64,000 bases of DNA from Flavobacteriaceae bacterium UBA7302 (GCA_002471825.1 DKQS01000006.1:62001-126000), one strand, 5' to 3'. Shown: positions 16,519 through 25,860, counted from the stretch's first letter. A program made the numbers and translations. The notes: a model not told the origin generated them from the letters alone.

Positions 16519-17268
16519 TTAGATTTGACTCATACCACCGTCGACCTCAATCTCGATGCCATTGATATATGAGGCATCGTCAGAAGCCAAGAATAATGCG
16601 GTGTTGGCAATTTCTTCAGATGTGCCAAACCTTCCCATTGGATTCATAGCTGCAAATCCTTTGCCCATTTCCTCCACAACTTCAGTGGGTAACCCCATTT
16701 TGTCATAAATAGGTGTCGCAATCGGACCTGGAGCGATGGAGTTTACCCTAATATTTCTAGATTTCACCTCATTGGTCAAAACTCTTGTATAGGCTCTTAA
16801 GGCTCCTTTACTTGCTGAGTACACGGCCATGTTTTCAAATCCTTTTTGATGTACAATGGAGCTTGTAAATAAAATTGTACCACCATTATTTAAATGTGGC
16901 AAGGCTTCTTTAACAGCGATCATAGGTCCTTTTACGTTAATATCAAATATTTGATAATAGTGTTCTGCGCTGATATCCGTAGTTGGAGTAGGAGGTGCAA
17001 TACCTGCGTTTAGAAATAAGATGTCAATGTTCCCATAGGTAGTAACTGCTGTTTGAATCAAATTTTTGTTGTCTTCATCTTTGGAAACATCGGCCACTAC
17101 GGTTATGAAATTGCCTTGTAATTCTTTTGTCGCTACGGCCAAAGCGCTTTCTCTTCGGCCAGATAGAACCACTTTTGCTCCGTTTTTTAGAAATAGTTTT
17201 GCCGTGGCTAATCCGATACCACTATTTGCTCCTGTAATTACTGCTACTTTGTTTTCTAATTTATTCAT
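16519..17268 (-). CDS. Short-chain dehydrogenase/reductase
   Basis: This classical SDR of 249 residues has the cofactor loop T-G-A-N-S-G-I-G (about 13-20), the N-A-G motif, the catalytic Ser in S-S-I-V-H and the Y-x-x-x-K in Y-S-A-S-K. An Arg after the second beta strand (S-G-R-R) suggests NADP preference. The C-terminus G-G-M-S-Q-I is typical. It lies directly downstream of a TetR gene on the same strand with 48 bases between, so it is probably the controlled target. The substrate cannot be told from sequence. Confidence 0.9.
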   Translation of the reverse strand: MNKLENKVAVITGANSGIGLATAKLFLKNGAKVVLSGRRESALAVATKELQGNFITVVADVSKDEDNKNLIQTAVTTYGNIDILFLNAGIAPPTPTTDISAEHYYQIFDINVKGPMIAVKEALPHLNNGGTILFTSSIVHQKGFENMAVYSASKGALRAYTRVLTNEVKSRNIRVNSIAPGPIATPIYDKMGLPTEVVEEMGKGFAAMNPMGRFGTSEEIANTALFLASDDASYINGIEIEVDGGMSQI

Positions 17269-17276
17269 GATGTTAA

Positions 17277-17298
17277 ATTTATTTGAAACGTTCGTTCC
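17277..17298. promoter_or_regulatory. Candidate TetR operator upstream of the SDR gene
   Basis: The 12 bases ATTTATTTGAAA (17277-17288) recur exactly at 17882-17893, upstream of the tetR gene itself. Here they run into GAAACGTTCGTTCC (17285-17298), an imperfect inverted repeat of GAAAC/GTTCC type. A shared site upstream of the regulator and its neighbour suits co-regulation, but this is a tentative inference. Confidence 0.35.
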
Positions 17299-17316
17299 AT
17301 TTATAGTTAAAAAAAA

Positions 17317-17883
17317 TTAATATAAGATAGATAGGGTAGTTTTTACCAAGCTATCTAGTTTTGATTTGTTATCGGTAATCATACTTGTTACTCGTATCCC
17401 TTGAAGGGCAGAGAAAAGGTAGGTCGCGTATTCCTTGGCAGTTCTTTTGTAATTAAAGTTGCCATTCAACTGTCCTTTGGTTACAATGTTCTCAAAAAGT
17501 TCTTCCATTTGATCTCCATTATGTTCTAAAAAGCGCTTAATCCCTTCATCCATATTCGCCATTTCGGTTGCGCAATTGCTCAGTAAACAACCGTTTTTAC
17601 CAGAATTGATGGCGTAGTTGAAGATTGATTCCAAAGCACTTAGTGGGGTTTTGGAGTCCAATAAAAAAGATTGAACACTTTGACTGGATTTGTCCTTGTA
17701 GAATTTAAGGCTTTCTACATAGATGCCACGTTTGTTGCCAAACGAATTGTACAGACTTGATCGGTTCAAGTTTGTAGTGTCTACCAAATCTTGCATAGAA
17801 GTGGCATTATATCCCTTTCTATGAAACAGATCTGCACATTTATGCAGTATTTCTTCTCTATTGAATAATTCGGTCTTTGGCAT
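17317..17883 (-). CDS. TetR/AcrR-family regulator
   Basis: The protein has 188 residues. The helix-turn-helix is at about 9-55 (F-H-R-K-G-Y-N-A-T-S-M-Q-D-L-V-D, then N-R-S-S-L-Y-N-S-F-G-N-K). The C-terminal part contains G-C-L-L-S-N-C-A-T-E, which resembles the AcuR/YxaF-like subgroup that often controls adjacent reductases and may respond to electrophiles through Cys. That last point is inference from the motif. It is followed on the same strand by the SDR gene and has its own well-formed promoter. Confidence 0.88.
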   Translation of the reverse strand: MPKTELFNREEILHKCADLFHRKGYNATSMQDLVDTTNLNRSSLYNSFGNKRGIYVESLKFYKDKSSQSVQSFLLDSKTPLSALESIFNYAINSGKNGCLLSNCATEMANMDEGIKRFLEHNGDQMEELFENIVTKGQLNGNFNYKRTAKEYATYLFSALQGIRVTSMITDNKSKLDSLVKTTLSILY

Positions 17884-17933
17884 TTATTTGAAATGAACGG
17901 TACAAATATACAAATAATTAGTAATTGACCAAA
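17882..17933 (-). promoter_or_regulatory. tetR promoter with shared operator-like motif
   Basis: On the minus strand a TTTG (17930-17933) and TATATTTG (17903-17910) are 19 bases apart, an exact Bacteroidetes promoter. The motif ATTTATTTGAAA (17882-17893, plus-strand reading) lies at the predicted transcription start, where a bound repressor would block initiation. Confidence 0.6.
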
Positions 17934-18144
17934 AAATGTAATAAACCATGGTTTACCGTGCATTTTAAGATGAAATATGTTTGATTTTATTCATCATTAT
18001 GACAAAGATAAGATCGATTTACAGGTATTTCATGAAAGATGATTGGTTTAAAAAGGGTGTTTATCCCCTACGAATAATAGCACTTTTTCACAGCTAATTG
18101 TCTAGCTTTGGGTAGGTTAATGGGAGACAAAAAAGTAATTTTAT
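17934..18144. other. Intergenic stretch without a recognised gene
   Basis: This is part of the 313-base gap between tetR and the 68-residue gene. It holds no convincing reading frame, tRNA or terminator. One extra TAnnTTTG match (TAGCTTTG, 18103-18110) is present on the plus strand but lacks a spaced -33 element, so a short non-coding transcript is possible but unsupported. Confidence 0.5.
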
Positions 18145-18174
18145 TTTGCATATTAAAATTATTGTATATATTTG
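18145..18174 (+). promoter_or_regulatory. Promoter of the 68-residue gene
   Basis: TTTG at 18145-18148 and TATATTTG at 18167-18174 are 18 bases apart, a full match to the Bacteroidetes promoter. The start codon is 23 bases beyond the -7 box. Confidence 0.65.
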
Positions 18175-18196
18175 AATCCCTTAAAACCCCTAAATT

Positions 18197-18403
18197 ATGA
18201 TTAACAAAGGCTTATCAGAAAAGCACCAATCAGTGTTAAATGCACTAGGTGACAAACATCTTTCAAGTTTCGAATTATTTAAAAAAGTGGATAACATATC
18301 CATCATTTTATCATTGTATTCTGTAATCGATGATTTGAATTCAATGGGACTGTTGAATAGTTACAAGAAACAGAACGAAAGATATCATTACATCAACAAT
18401 TAA
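18197..18403 (+). CDS. Small protein of unknown function, winged-helix-like
   Basis: I do not recognise this 68-residue protein. It reads as three helices and a possible wing. The segment S-V-L-N-A-L-G-D-K-H-L-S-S-F-E-L-F-K-K-V, then V-I-D-D-L-N-S-M-G-L-L and a C-terminal Y-K-K-Q-N-E-R-Y-H-Y, resembles the layout of small winged-helix DNA-binding proteins, where a C-terminal aromatic hairpin follows the recognition helix. It is a free-standing unit with its own consensus promoter and a strong terminator, which supports it being real. A DNA-binding role is inference only. Confidence 0.7.
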   Translation: MINKGLSEKHQSVLNALGDKHLSSFELFKKVDNISIILSLYSVIDDLNSMGLLNSYKKQNERYHYINN

Positions 18404-18432
18404 AAGGTATACACCTTTATATTTATTAGAAT

Positions 18433-18458
18433 AGGCAAGGGAAACCTTGCCTTTTTTT
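18433..18458 (+). terminator. Terminator of the 68-residue gene
   Basis: AGGCAAGG (18433-18440) and CCTTGCCT (18445-18452) form an eight-pair stem closed by a GAAA tetraloop and followed by a run of T to 18458. This is a strong intrinsic terminator. Confidence 0.92.
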
Positions 18459-18497
18459 ATGCGTTAATTCTGCTATCTTTAGGAGATCAAATTCATT

Positions 18498-19220
18498 ATG
18501 TGTTTTCATATTCATAGCATACTTAATAAAAAGTCCAAATCTTTCGTTGAAGATTTGTTCAGTGCCGAAATGCAAGATGATTCTCCTGTTTCTTATCATC
18601 ATGTGAACGGATTTCAGCATCCGCTGTTAATGATTATTACTCAAGAAGCGCCACATGTAATTCAAAGGGCCACCTGGTCCATTGCACCGCCGAGTTACTT
18701 TGATATCGAGAATTATTGGAAAACAAAAGGAGGTAGTACTTTAAATACTCGCGATGATAGTTTGTTTACGGAGAAAGCTGCGGGTTGGAAAAGTGAAGCC
18801 GCCTTGCATAGAAAATGTATTGTATTGGTTTCCGGTTACTTCGAACCTCATAAAGTGGCGAATGTGAGCTATCCCTATCTTTTGCATCGGTCTGATTTTG
18901 AATTATTCGGATTGGTGGGTATTTATACCAAACAAAGAGATCATAGCTTGACCTTCAGTGTTCTAACGACAAAAGCAGACGATTTTTTAGCGAGAGTCCA
19001 CAATGCAGCCAAACGAATGCCTATGTCGGTTTTGCCAGAGGATAAAGATTCTGTTCTGTCCATTACAACAGAGGAACACTTGAAAAAAGAATTCCAAATT
19101 GGATACTCAGTCCCGTTGCAGGCCAAAGCCGTTCATCGCGATATATTGAACTCGCGCATTGATACCAATAACGATAAATATGTAACCGATATATTTCATC
19201 CGATCTTCACGGATTTTTGA
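18498..19220 (+). CDS. SRAP-domain protein (HMCES/YedK-like)
   Basis: The SRAP family protects abasic sites in single-stranded DNA by forming a thiazolidine crosslink through Cys2. The 240-residue protein starts Met-Cys, so Cys2 would become N-terminal after Met removal. Other conserved positions are N-T-R-D-D (about 76-80), the G-Y-F-E-P segment with the catalytic Glu, and the His of V-H-N-A-A-K-R-M-P. The Cys, Asn, Glu and His set is complete. It appears monocistronic. A near-consensus -7 box, TATCTTTA, lies at 18474-18481. Confidence 0.9.
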   Translation: MCFHIHSILNKKSKSFVEDLFSAEMQDDSPVSYHHVNGFQHPLLMIITQEAPHVIQRATWSIAPPSYFDIENYWKTKGGSTLNTRDDSLFTEKAAGWKSEAALHRKCIVLVSGYFEPHKVANVSYPYLLHRSDFELFGLVGIYTKQRDHSLTFSVLTTKADDFLARVHNAAKRMPMSVLPEDKDSVLSITTEEHLKKEFQIGYSVPLQAKAVHRDILNSRIDTNNDKYVTDIFHPIFTDF

Positions 19221-19253
19221 CTTTTCAAATAATCATTATATTTATAGTGATTC

Positions 19254-20735
19254 ATGAAAACAGGCAAAACAGTCTTTCTGTTCCTTTTAATCATCATCCT
19301 TACAGCATGCAAGGGTGAACCCTCTGCCGAATTCGATGAAAATGGTAATCCCATCAATCCTTTCCTTGTAAATTCTAGTGATCGTGATTTTGAGGACATC
19401 AAAAAAGATGGGGTTCTAAAGGTCCTGATTGTGTATAGTAGTACCAGTTACTTTTTATACAAAGGCCAACCAATGGGCTTTGAATACGAGTTGATCAAAT
19501 GGCTTGCCGATGATTTGAATTTGAAATTAGAATTGGTGGTATCTGATGATCTGGATTCTCAATTTGAGGTTTTGAACCGAGGTGACGTGGACATTATTGC
19601 CCATGGGATGACCATTACCAATCAACGAAAATGGGAAGTAGATTTTACAGAATACCTGTACCTGACCAAACAAGTATTGGTTCAAAAAAAACCGGATAAC
19701 TATCTGAAATTGAATTGGAAAACCCTTGAAAATTCGCTAATTCAAGACAATATTGAACTTATAGACGACACGATTTCCATCCGTAAAAATTCGGCCTATT
19801 TTGAACGTGTGCTAAGTTTGGAAAATGAAATTGGAGGTAAAATTTACATTGATACTTTGAGTAGTAAATTAAGCGATGGTGAAATTGTAAATCTGGTTGC
19901 TGAAGGAAAGATCAAGTACACTATTGTTGACGAGAACATTGCCAAAATCAATGCTTCCAACAGACCTATTTTAGACATTAGTGTTCCTATTTCCTTCTCA
20001 CAGCGAATTGCTTGGGTAACTCGAAAAAAGGCTAAAAACCTTCAAGAAGTTGTCAATGCTTGGATTTTGAAAAACCGTAAGAAAAAGCGTTACAATGTTA
20101 TTTATAACAAATACTTTAAAAACAAATATTCCTACAAGAAGCGAGAACGCAGCGATTACTATAGTTTGAAGAACAATCAAATTAGTCAATACGATGACTT
20201 AATCAAAACTTACGCTGAAAAATTGAATTGGGATTGGCGTTTATTGGCGGCTTTAATTTTTCAAGAATCCCATTTTGATCCCAAGGCAAATTCATGGGCA
20301 GGTGCCAAAGGCTTGATGCAAGTAATGCCCGCAACGGCTGAGGAATTGAATATTCAAGATTTGTCAGATCCAAAAGAGAGTATTCGAGGCGGTACGGCCT
20401 ATTTGAAACAAATGTATGATCAATTTGAAAGCATTACCGATTCGATTACCCGCATAAAGTTTGCTATGGCGGCCTACAATTGCGGATTAGGGCATGTAAT
20501 TGATGCCCAGCGCTTGGCAAAGGAAAACGACTTAAAAACAGATGTTTGGGAAAACAATGTAGATAAAATGCTTCTGGCATTGCGTTTTCCAAAGAATTAT
20601 AACAAGCCTTTTATCAAATACGGATATGTTCGAGGAACCGAACCTGTGAATTATGTCAATGAGATTTTCCAACGCTACGATCAATACCAGCAGTTCATTG
20701 GTCTTGAAGAACCAAAAGAAGTGGAAAGCGAATAG
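19254..20735 (+). CDS. mltF: Membrane-bound lytic murein transglycosylase F-like lipoprotein
   Basis: The 493-residue lipoprotein has a lipobox L-T-A-C with Cys19. Residues about 48-285 form a type-3 periplasmic solute-binding-like domain. Residues about 315-470 form an SLT lysozyme-like domain with catalytic Glu338 in F-Q-E-S-H-F-D-P, then G-A-K-G-L-M-Q-V-M-P-A-T-A and A-A-Y-N-C-G-L-G-H. This domain order defines MltF, which cleaves peptidoglycan to 1,6-anhydro-muropeptides and is regulated by peptide binding to the first domain in studied members. It acts in the periplasm on the outer-membrane side and is monocistronic. Confidence 0.92.
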   Translation: MKTGKTVFLFLLIIILTACKGEPSAEFDENGNPINPFLVNSSDRDFEDIKKDGVLKVLIVYSSTSYFLYKGQPMGFEYELIKWLADDLNLKLELVVSDDLDSQFEVLNRGDVDIIAHGMTITNQRKWEVDFTEYLYLTKQVLVQKKPDNYLKLNWKTLENSLIQDNIELIDDTISIRKNSAYFERVLSLENEIGGKIYIDTLSSKLSDGEIVNLVAEGKIKYTIVDENIAKINASNRPILDISVPISFSQRIAWVTRKKAKNLQEVVNAWILKNRKKKRYNVIYNKYFKNKYSYKKRERSDYYSLKNNQISQYDDLIKTYAEKLNWDWRLLAALIFQESHFDPKANSWAGAKGLMQVMPATAEELNIQDLSDPKESIRGGTAYLKQMYDQFESITDSITRIKFAMAAYNCGLGHVIDAQRLAKENDLKTDVWENNVDKMLLALRFPKNYNKPFIKYGYVRGTEPVNYVNEIFQRYDQYQQFIGLEEPKEVESE

Positions 20736-20852
20736 ATGGCTTATTAATCCTTCTAACGGGATTCATTGTACCTTTTTTTGACATAAGAAACAGGTAATCG
20801 AATGTTTCGTATCTTAGAAGTCGAAACTAAACAAACTTTAACTTACCAATTA

Positions 20853-22550
20853 ATGAAAACAATTTCTACTTGTCTTCTATTTGTTTTTTTTACTTCAATT
20901 TTTACAACTGCCCAAGACCGAATTACAGGAAAATCCTGGGCAACGCGTTCTGAAGTATTGGGACAAAATGGAATGGTGGCCACAAGCCATCCTTTAGCAA
21001 CTCAAATCGGACTCGATGTATTAAAAAAAGGTGGAAACGCCATAGATGCAGCTATTGCAGCAAATGCAGCGCTCGGATTGATGGAACCTACTGGTTGTGG
21101 CATTGGAGGTGATCTCTTTGCCATTGTATGGGATGCCAAAACGAAAAAACTTTATGGGTTGAATGCTAGTGGTAGATCACCAAAGGATCTAAACCTGGAT
21201 TATTTTGAGAAAAATAACATGGAGAAGATTCCGTCTCACGGACCTTTACCAGTTAGTGTGCCTGGAGCTGTTGATGGATGGTTTGAACTTCACAAAAAAT
21301 TTGGGTCAAAACCCATGACCGAAATTTTAGCTCCAGCCATAGGCTATGCTGAAAAAGGATTCCCATTAACCGAACTGATTGCCTGGTATTTGAATAGAAC
21401 GGTTCCTTTTTTCAAATCGAAAGGATTCCCAAATATTGTAGATACCTATGAAACTCAGAATGGAGGGAAATTACCTCAAGAGGGAGAAATTTACAAAAAT
21501 CCTTATTTGGCGAACACTTATAGAAAGATCGCCCAAGGTGGAAGAGATGCTTTTTACAAAGGAGATATTGCCAAGACCATAGGAAAATTCATCAAAGAAC
21601 AAGGAGGTTTTCTATCGGCCAAAGACCTAGCCGCTCATAAATCCCAGTGGGTGGAACCTGTTTCTGTAAATTACAGGGGCTACGACGTCTGGGAATTACC
21701 ACCAAACGGTCAGGGAATTGCCGCCCTTCAAATGTTGCAAATTTTAAAGGGATATGATTTTTCTAAAATAGAATTTGGAAGTGCAGAACACTTGCACTTG
21801 TTCACTGAGGCTAAAAAATTAGCCTTTGAAGACCGAGCCAAATATTATGCTGATATGGACTTTTTTGATGTTCCAGTAGAGGAATTACTTTCTGAGGATT
21901 ATGCGAAAAAACGAAGAGCCCAAATTACAAACAGGGCAGGGACTTATAATGCCGGGAAAATTTCCGCTGGGGAAACCATTTATATGACGGTGGCTGATAA
22001 AGATGGTACCATGATCTCCTTGATTCAGAGCAATTACCGCGGAATGGGTTCTGGAATGGCTCCACCTAAACTTGGATTTATGTTACAAGATAGGGGTGAA
22101 CTCTTTAGCCTTAAAAGAAATCAAGCCAATACTTTCGAACCTGGAAAGCGTCCGTTCCATACCATCATTCCTGCCTTTGTTACTAAGGACGGAAAACCGT
22201 TCATGAGTTTCGGGGTAATGGGAGGTGACTTCCAACCGATGGGTCATACACAGATCATCATGAATATTGTTGACTTTGGGATGAACCTGCAAGAAGCAGG
22301 GGATGCACCTCGTTGGGATCATACAGGTGGCGCAAGTCCGATGGGTAAAACCACCACAAACACAGGAATGATTCGCACAGAATCTGGAATTCCATACAGT
22401 ACCATCCGCGGATTAATGGATCGTGGACACCGGATAGGGACTGCAAGAGGTGTTTATGGAGGCTATCAAGCCATTATGTGGGACGATAAGAACAAAGTAT
22501 ACCGAGGCGCTTCCGAAAGTCGTAAAGATGGGCAAGCTGCCGGATATTAA
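20853..22550 (+). CDS. Gamma-glutamyltransferase-family protein
   Basis: The 565-residue protein has a signal peptide (M-K-T-I-S-T-C-L-L-F-V-F-F-T-S-I-F). The family is an Ntn-hydrolase that self-cleaves before a Thr and removes gamma-glutamyl groups from glutathione or similar compounds. The N-terminal G-M-V-A-T-S-H-P-L-A and the G-C-G-I-G-G-D segment are conserved. The predicted nucleophile Thr is in G-E-T-I-Y-M-T-V-A-D, where most members have T-T-H, so the residues after the nucleophile are unusual. The ATG at 20853 gives the signal peptide and was preferred over an upstream start. It is followed 27 bases later by a propeller gene on the same strand. Confidence 0.9.
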   Translation: MKTISTCLLFVFFTSIFTTAQDRITGKSWATRSEVLGQNGMVATSHPLATQIGLDVLKKGGNAIDAAIAANAALGLMEPTGCGIGGDLFAIVWDAKTKKLYGLNASGRSPKDLNLDYFEKNNMEKIPSHGPLPVSVPGAVDGWFELHKKFGSKPMTEILAPAIGYAEKGFPLTELIAWYLNRTVPFFKSKGFPNIVDTYETQNGGKLPQEGEIYKNPYLANTYRKIAQGGRDAFYKGDIAKTIGKFIKEQGGFLSAKDLAAHKSQWVEPVSVNYRGYDVWELPPNGQGIAALQMLQILKGYDFSKIEFGSAEHLHLFTEAKKLAFEDRAKYYADMDFFDVPVEELLSEDYAKKRRAQITNRAGTYNAGKISAGETIYMTVADKDGTMISLIQSNYRGMGSGMAPPKLGFMLQDRGELFSLKRNQANTFEPGKRPFHTIIPAFVTKDGKPFMSFGVMGGDFQPMGHTQIIMNIVDFGMNLQEAGDAPRWDHTGGASPMGKTTTNTGMIRTESGIPYSTIRGLMDRGHRIGTARGVYGGYQAIMWDDKNKVYRGASESRKDGQAAGY

Positions 22551-22577
22551 TAGAAATCAACTTAATCCAATTATTAC

Positions 22578-25500
22578 ATGAAAACACGCATACAAATTGC
22601 TTTGTTGGCTTTGCTGGTCTTCGGACTCACATTTCCAATGAATGCACAGAAAATTACAGACCAAACTTTTGCTGGTCTAAAACTTCGAAACATAGGCCCT
22701 GCCTTCACCTCGGGTCGAATTGCAGATATCGCTATCCATCCTGAAAATGAAAATGTCTGGTACGTTGCCGTTGGATCAGGAGGAGTATGGAAAACTACCA
22801 ATTCTGGAACAACTTGGAAACCTATTTTTGATGGACAAAAATCCTATTCAATTGGTGCAATTGCCATCGATCCCAGTAACCCGCATACCATCTGGGTTGG
22901 TTCTGGTGAAAATGTAGGAGGCCGCCACGTCGCTTTCGGAGACGGAATCTATGTGAGTCATGACGACGGAGGCACTTGGAAGAATGTAGGGTTAAAAGAC
23001 TCTGAACATCTTTCTAAAATCATTGTACACCCAGAAGATTCCAATACGGTTTGGGCAGTTTCTCAAGGTCCGTTATGGACTGCAGGTGGACAGCGAGGTG
23101 TTTATAAAACTACTGATGGTGGTAAAACTTGGAAGCGTACATTGGGCGATAGTAAATGGGTCGGAGCAACCGATTTAGAGATTGATCCTAGAGATCCGAA
23201 TGTTTTATACGCTGCTACTTGGCAAAGACACCGAACAGTGGCTGGTTATTTGGGTGGCGGACCAGGTTCTGGTTTGCATAAAAGTGTTGATGGAGGAGAA
23301 ACATGGACCAAATTAAAAAAAGGAATTCCAGGGTCAAACCTTGGAAAAATCGGTTTGGCGATTTCACCATTCAATCCGGATGTGATTTATGCTGCGATTG
23401 AATTGGATCGTACCAAAGGTGGATTGTTTATGTCCACCAACAGAGGTGCTTCATGGACCAAACAGTCCAATGCCGTATCAGGAGGGACAGGACCACATTA
23501 CTATCAGGAGCTATATGCTTCGCCACATCATGAAGGTAAACTTTTCTTAATGAACAATTACGTGCAAATTTCAGACAATCATGGAAAAACATTCTATACC
23601 ATGAATGAAAGAAACAAGCACGTAGACAGCCATGCCATGGCATTCAAAAAATCAGATCCGAATTATGTGTTGTTTGGTACTGATGGCGGATTGTATGAAA
23701 GCTTCGATTTAACAAAAAGCTGGAAATTCATTCGAAATTTACCGATTACCCAATACTTTAAGGTGGCCGTAGATGATTCAAAGCCATTCTATAAAATTTA
23801 CGGAGGTACTCAAGATAACGGTTCCCATGGCGGACCTTCAAATTCAATGTATTCAGATGGTATCGCCAATGCCGATTGGTGGAAAACATTAGGTGCAGAC
23901 GGACATCAATCTGCCATTGAACCTGGAAACCCCAATATTACCTATGGAGAGTTTCAACAAGGTGCACTTTGGAGAATTGATCAAACTACTAAGGAGACGG
24001 TGTTCATTCAGCCACAAGCGATGGAAGGTGATCCTTACGAACGCTTCAACTGGGATGCCCCGATATTGGTAAGTCCGCATGACCCTAAACGTCTGTATTT
24101 CGCTTCACAACGCGTATGGCGTTCAGACAATAGAGGTGACGATTGGAGAGCAATTTCAAAAGATTTGACCTTGAATCAAGAACGAATGGAAATTCCGTAT
24201 TTCGGAAAACAACAAAGCTGGGACAATGCTTGGGATGTTGGAGCCATGTCGAATTACAACACCATCACTTCCTTGGCTGAATCACCAAAACAAGAAGGAT
24301 TGATTTATGCTGGTACCGATGACGGATTGATTCAAACTACAGAAGATGGAGGTAATACTTGGCGTAAATTCGAGTTGAGTTCTATCAAAGGATTGGACCA
24401 TGTACCATTTGTAAATGATGTTCGTGCCGATTTATTTGATGCCAATGTTGTATATGCTGCTGTTGACAACCATAAATATGGGGTTTACAAGCCATATGTC
24501 TTAAAAAGTACAGACAAAGGAAAGAGCTGGAAAATTATCAATGGAGATCTTCCAAAACGTACCTTGGTGTGGCGTTTGGTGCAAGATCATGTCAACAAGA
24601 ATTTAATTTTTGCCGCTACTGAATATGGAATTTATTTCACCTACAACGGTGGTACAAATTGGGTAAAACTTAAGGGAGGCGTACCAACGATTTCCTTTAG
24701 AGATATCGCCATCCAAAGAAGAGAAAATGATTTGGTGGGCGCATCCTTCGGACGTGGATTCTTTATCCTTGACGATATTACACCAATTCGAAACTTTAGT
24801 GCTGCCATGATGAAGCAAGATGCAACCATGTTCCCAATAAAAGATGCACATTGGTACCGTCAGGCGAGCAGGGTAGGAAGTCAAGGAGACGCTGAATACA
24901 AAGCACCGAACAAACCTTTTGGAGCCATATTTACTTATTATATGGCTGATAAAGTGAAGTCGTTGAAAGACATCCGTAAAAAGAGAGAAAAGACCAATAC
25001 CAACTTCCCAGGATGGGATGCTCTTGAAAAGGAGAAGAACCAAGATGGTCCGGCTATTTTGGTGATCATCAAAGATGCTGGTGGAAAAATTGTCAATACA
25101 GTTAGAGGAACCAATCGAAAAGGATTCAATCGTGTGAATTGGAGATTGAACTACCCAAATAAAGGCGGAGAGCGATTGAATCAACGTGGAGACGGCATTG
25201 GAACTGGAAATATCATGGTGACTCCTGGAAAATACACTGCAACTTTGGTGAAACGTGTTGATGGTGTAACTACCGTTCTTCAAGGGCCCAAAGATTTCAA
25301 TGTAGTGCCAATGTATGACGGTACCTTACCTCGCAAATCTTATGACGATATGAATCGCTTCCGAGAAGAAGTATTCGCTTTCCAGCAGGATTTAACAGCT
25401 ACCAACATGATGATGAGAAAGCAAATGCAGAAAATTGGAGCAATGAAACGTGCCGCAAACAAAACAACGGCACCAAATGATGCCTTGTTAAAAGATATCA

Positions 25501-25805
25501 ATGATGCACGAATTCAATTGTTGGCCATTCAAAAAGAATTGAATGGACATCCGATTAAAGATGAAATTGGTGAGCGTTCCAATCCGACTGCCAATAACGG
25601 TAGAGGAATTCCTTGGAGGGCTTTTGGAAATACTTACGGACCAACAGGTACACACAAGGCCCTGTTAAACCGAGTAAAATCACAACTTAAAAAAGTGAAA
25701 GCCAAACTTTCCAATGTTGCTGAGAATACCATGCCAGGCTTAGAAAAGCGATTGCAAGCCGCAGGAGCTCCTTGGATTGAAGGACAAGGATTGATTAAGA
25801 ATTAG
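22578..25805 (+). CDS. VPS10/BNR propeller protein A (secreted)
   Basis: The 1075-residue protein has a signal peptide ending F-P-M-N-A-Q. It carries at least eight Asp-box (S/T-x-D/N-x-G-x-T/S-W) motifs, for example T-T-D-G-G-K-T-W and S-V-D-G-G-E-T-W, which mark a beta-propeller of the sortilin/VPS10 type. The middle has the family segment P-I-T-Q-Y-F-K-V then Y-G-G-T-Q-D-N-G-S. The last 250 residues are helical and Lys-rich, ending A-G-A-P-W-I-E-G-Q-G. No type IX secretion C-terminal domain is evident. Such proteins are often called glycosyl hydrolases, but no catalytic residues can be assigned and the ligand is unknown. Its nearest paralogue here is protein B. Confidence 0.85.
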   Translation: MKTRIQIALLALLVFGLTFPMNAQKITDQTFAGLKLRNIGPAFTSGRIADIAIHPENENVWYVAVGSGGVWKTTNSGTTWKPIFDGQKSYSIGAIAIDPSNPHTIWVGSGENVGGRHVAFGDGIYVSHDDGGTWKNVGLKDSEHLSKIIVHPEDSNTVWAVSQGPLWTAGGQRGVYKTTDGGKTWKRTLGDSKWVGATDLEIDPRDPNVLYAATWQRHRTVAGYLGGGPGSGLHKSVDGGETWTKLKKGIPGSNLGKIGLAISPFNPDVIYAAIELDRTKGGLFMSTNRGASWTKQSNAVSGGTGPHYYQELYASPHHEGKLFLMNNYVQISDNHGKTFYTMNERNKHVDSHAMAFKKSDPNYVLFGTDGGLYESFDLTKSWKFIRNLPITQYFKVAVDDSKPFYKIYGGTQDNGSHGGPSNSMYSDGIANADWWKTLGADGHQSAIEPGNPNITYGEFQQGALWRIDQTTKETVFIQPQAMEGDPYERFNWDAPILVSPHDPKRLYFASQRVWRSDNRGDDWRAISKDLTLNQERMEIPYFGKQQSWDNAWDVGAMSNYNTITSLAESPKQEGLIYAGTDDGLIQTTEDGGNTWRKFELSSIKGLDHVPFVNDVRADLFDANVVYAAVDNHKYGVYKPYVLKSTDKGKSWKIINGDLPKRTLVWRLVQDHVNKNLIFAATEYGIYFTYNGGTNWVKLKGGVPTISFRDIAIQRRENDLVGASFGRGFFILDDITPIRNFSAAMMKQDATMFPIKDAHWYRQASRVGSQGDAEYKAPNKPFGAIFTYYMADKVKSLKDIRKKREKTNTNFPGWDALEKEKNQDGPAILVIIKDAGGKIVNTVRGTNRKGFNRVNWRLNYPNKGGERLNQRGDGIGTGNIMVTPGKYTATLVKRVDGVTTVLQGPKDFNVVPMYDGTLPRKSYDDMNRFREEVFAFQQDLTATNMMMRKQMQKIGAMKRAANKTTAPNDALLKDINDARIQLLAIQKELNGHPIKDEIGERSNPTANNGRGIPWRAFGNTYGPTGTHKALLNRVKSQLKKVKAKLSNVAENTMPGLEKRLQAAGAPWIEGQGLIKN

Positions 25806-25826
25806 ATCTTTATTAAAATGCAAATA

Positions 25827-25854
25827 AAAAGTGACCGTTTTCGCGGTCACTTTT
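25827..25854. terminator. Bidirectional terminator between propeller A and phoD
   Basis: AAAAGTGACCG (25827-25837) and CGGTCACTTTT (25844-25854) form an eleven-pair stem with a six-base loop. A- and T-rich flanks on both sides suit both converging genes. The outer stem is nearly the same as that of the terminator at 46136-46160. Confidence 0.9.
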
Positions 25855-25860
25855 CTTTTC

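Noticed and set aside
24603..25283. A 226-codon open frame antisense to propeller gene A
   Set aside because: It lies wholly inside a well-supported gene, has no family features and no promoter; it is a by-product of the codon use on the other strand.
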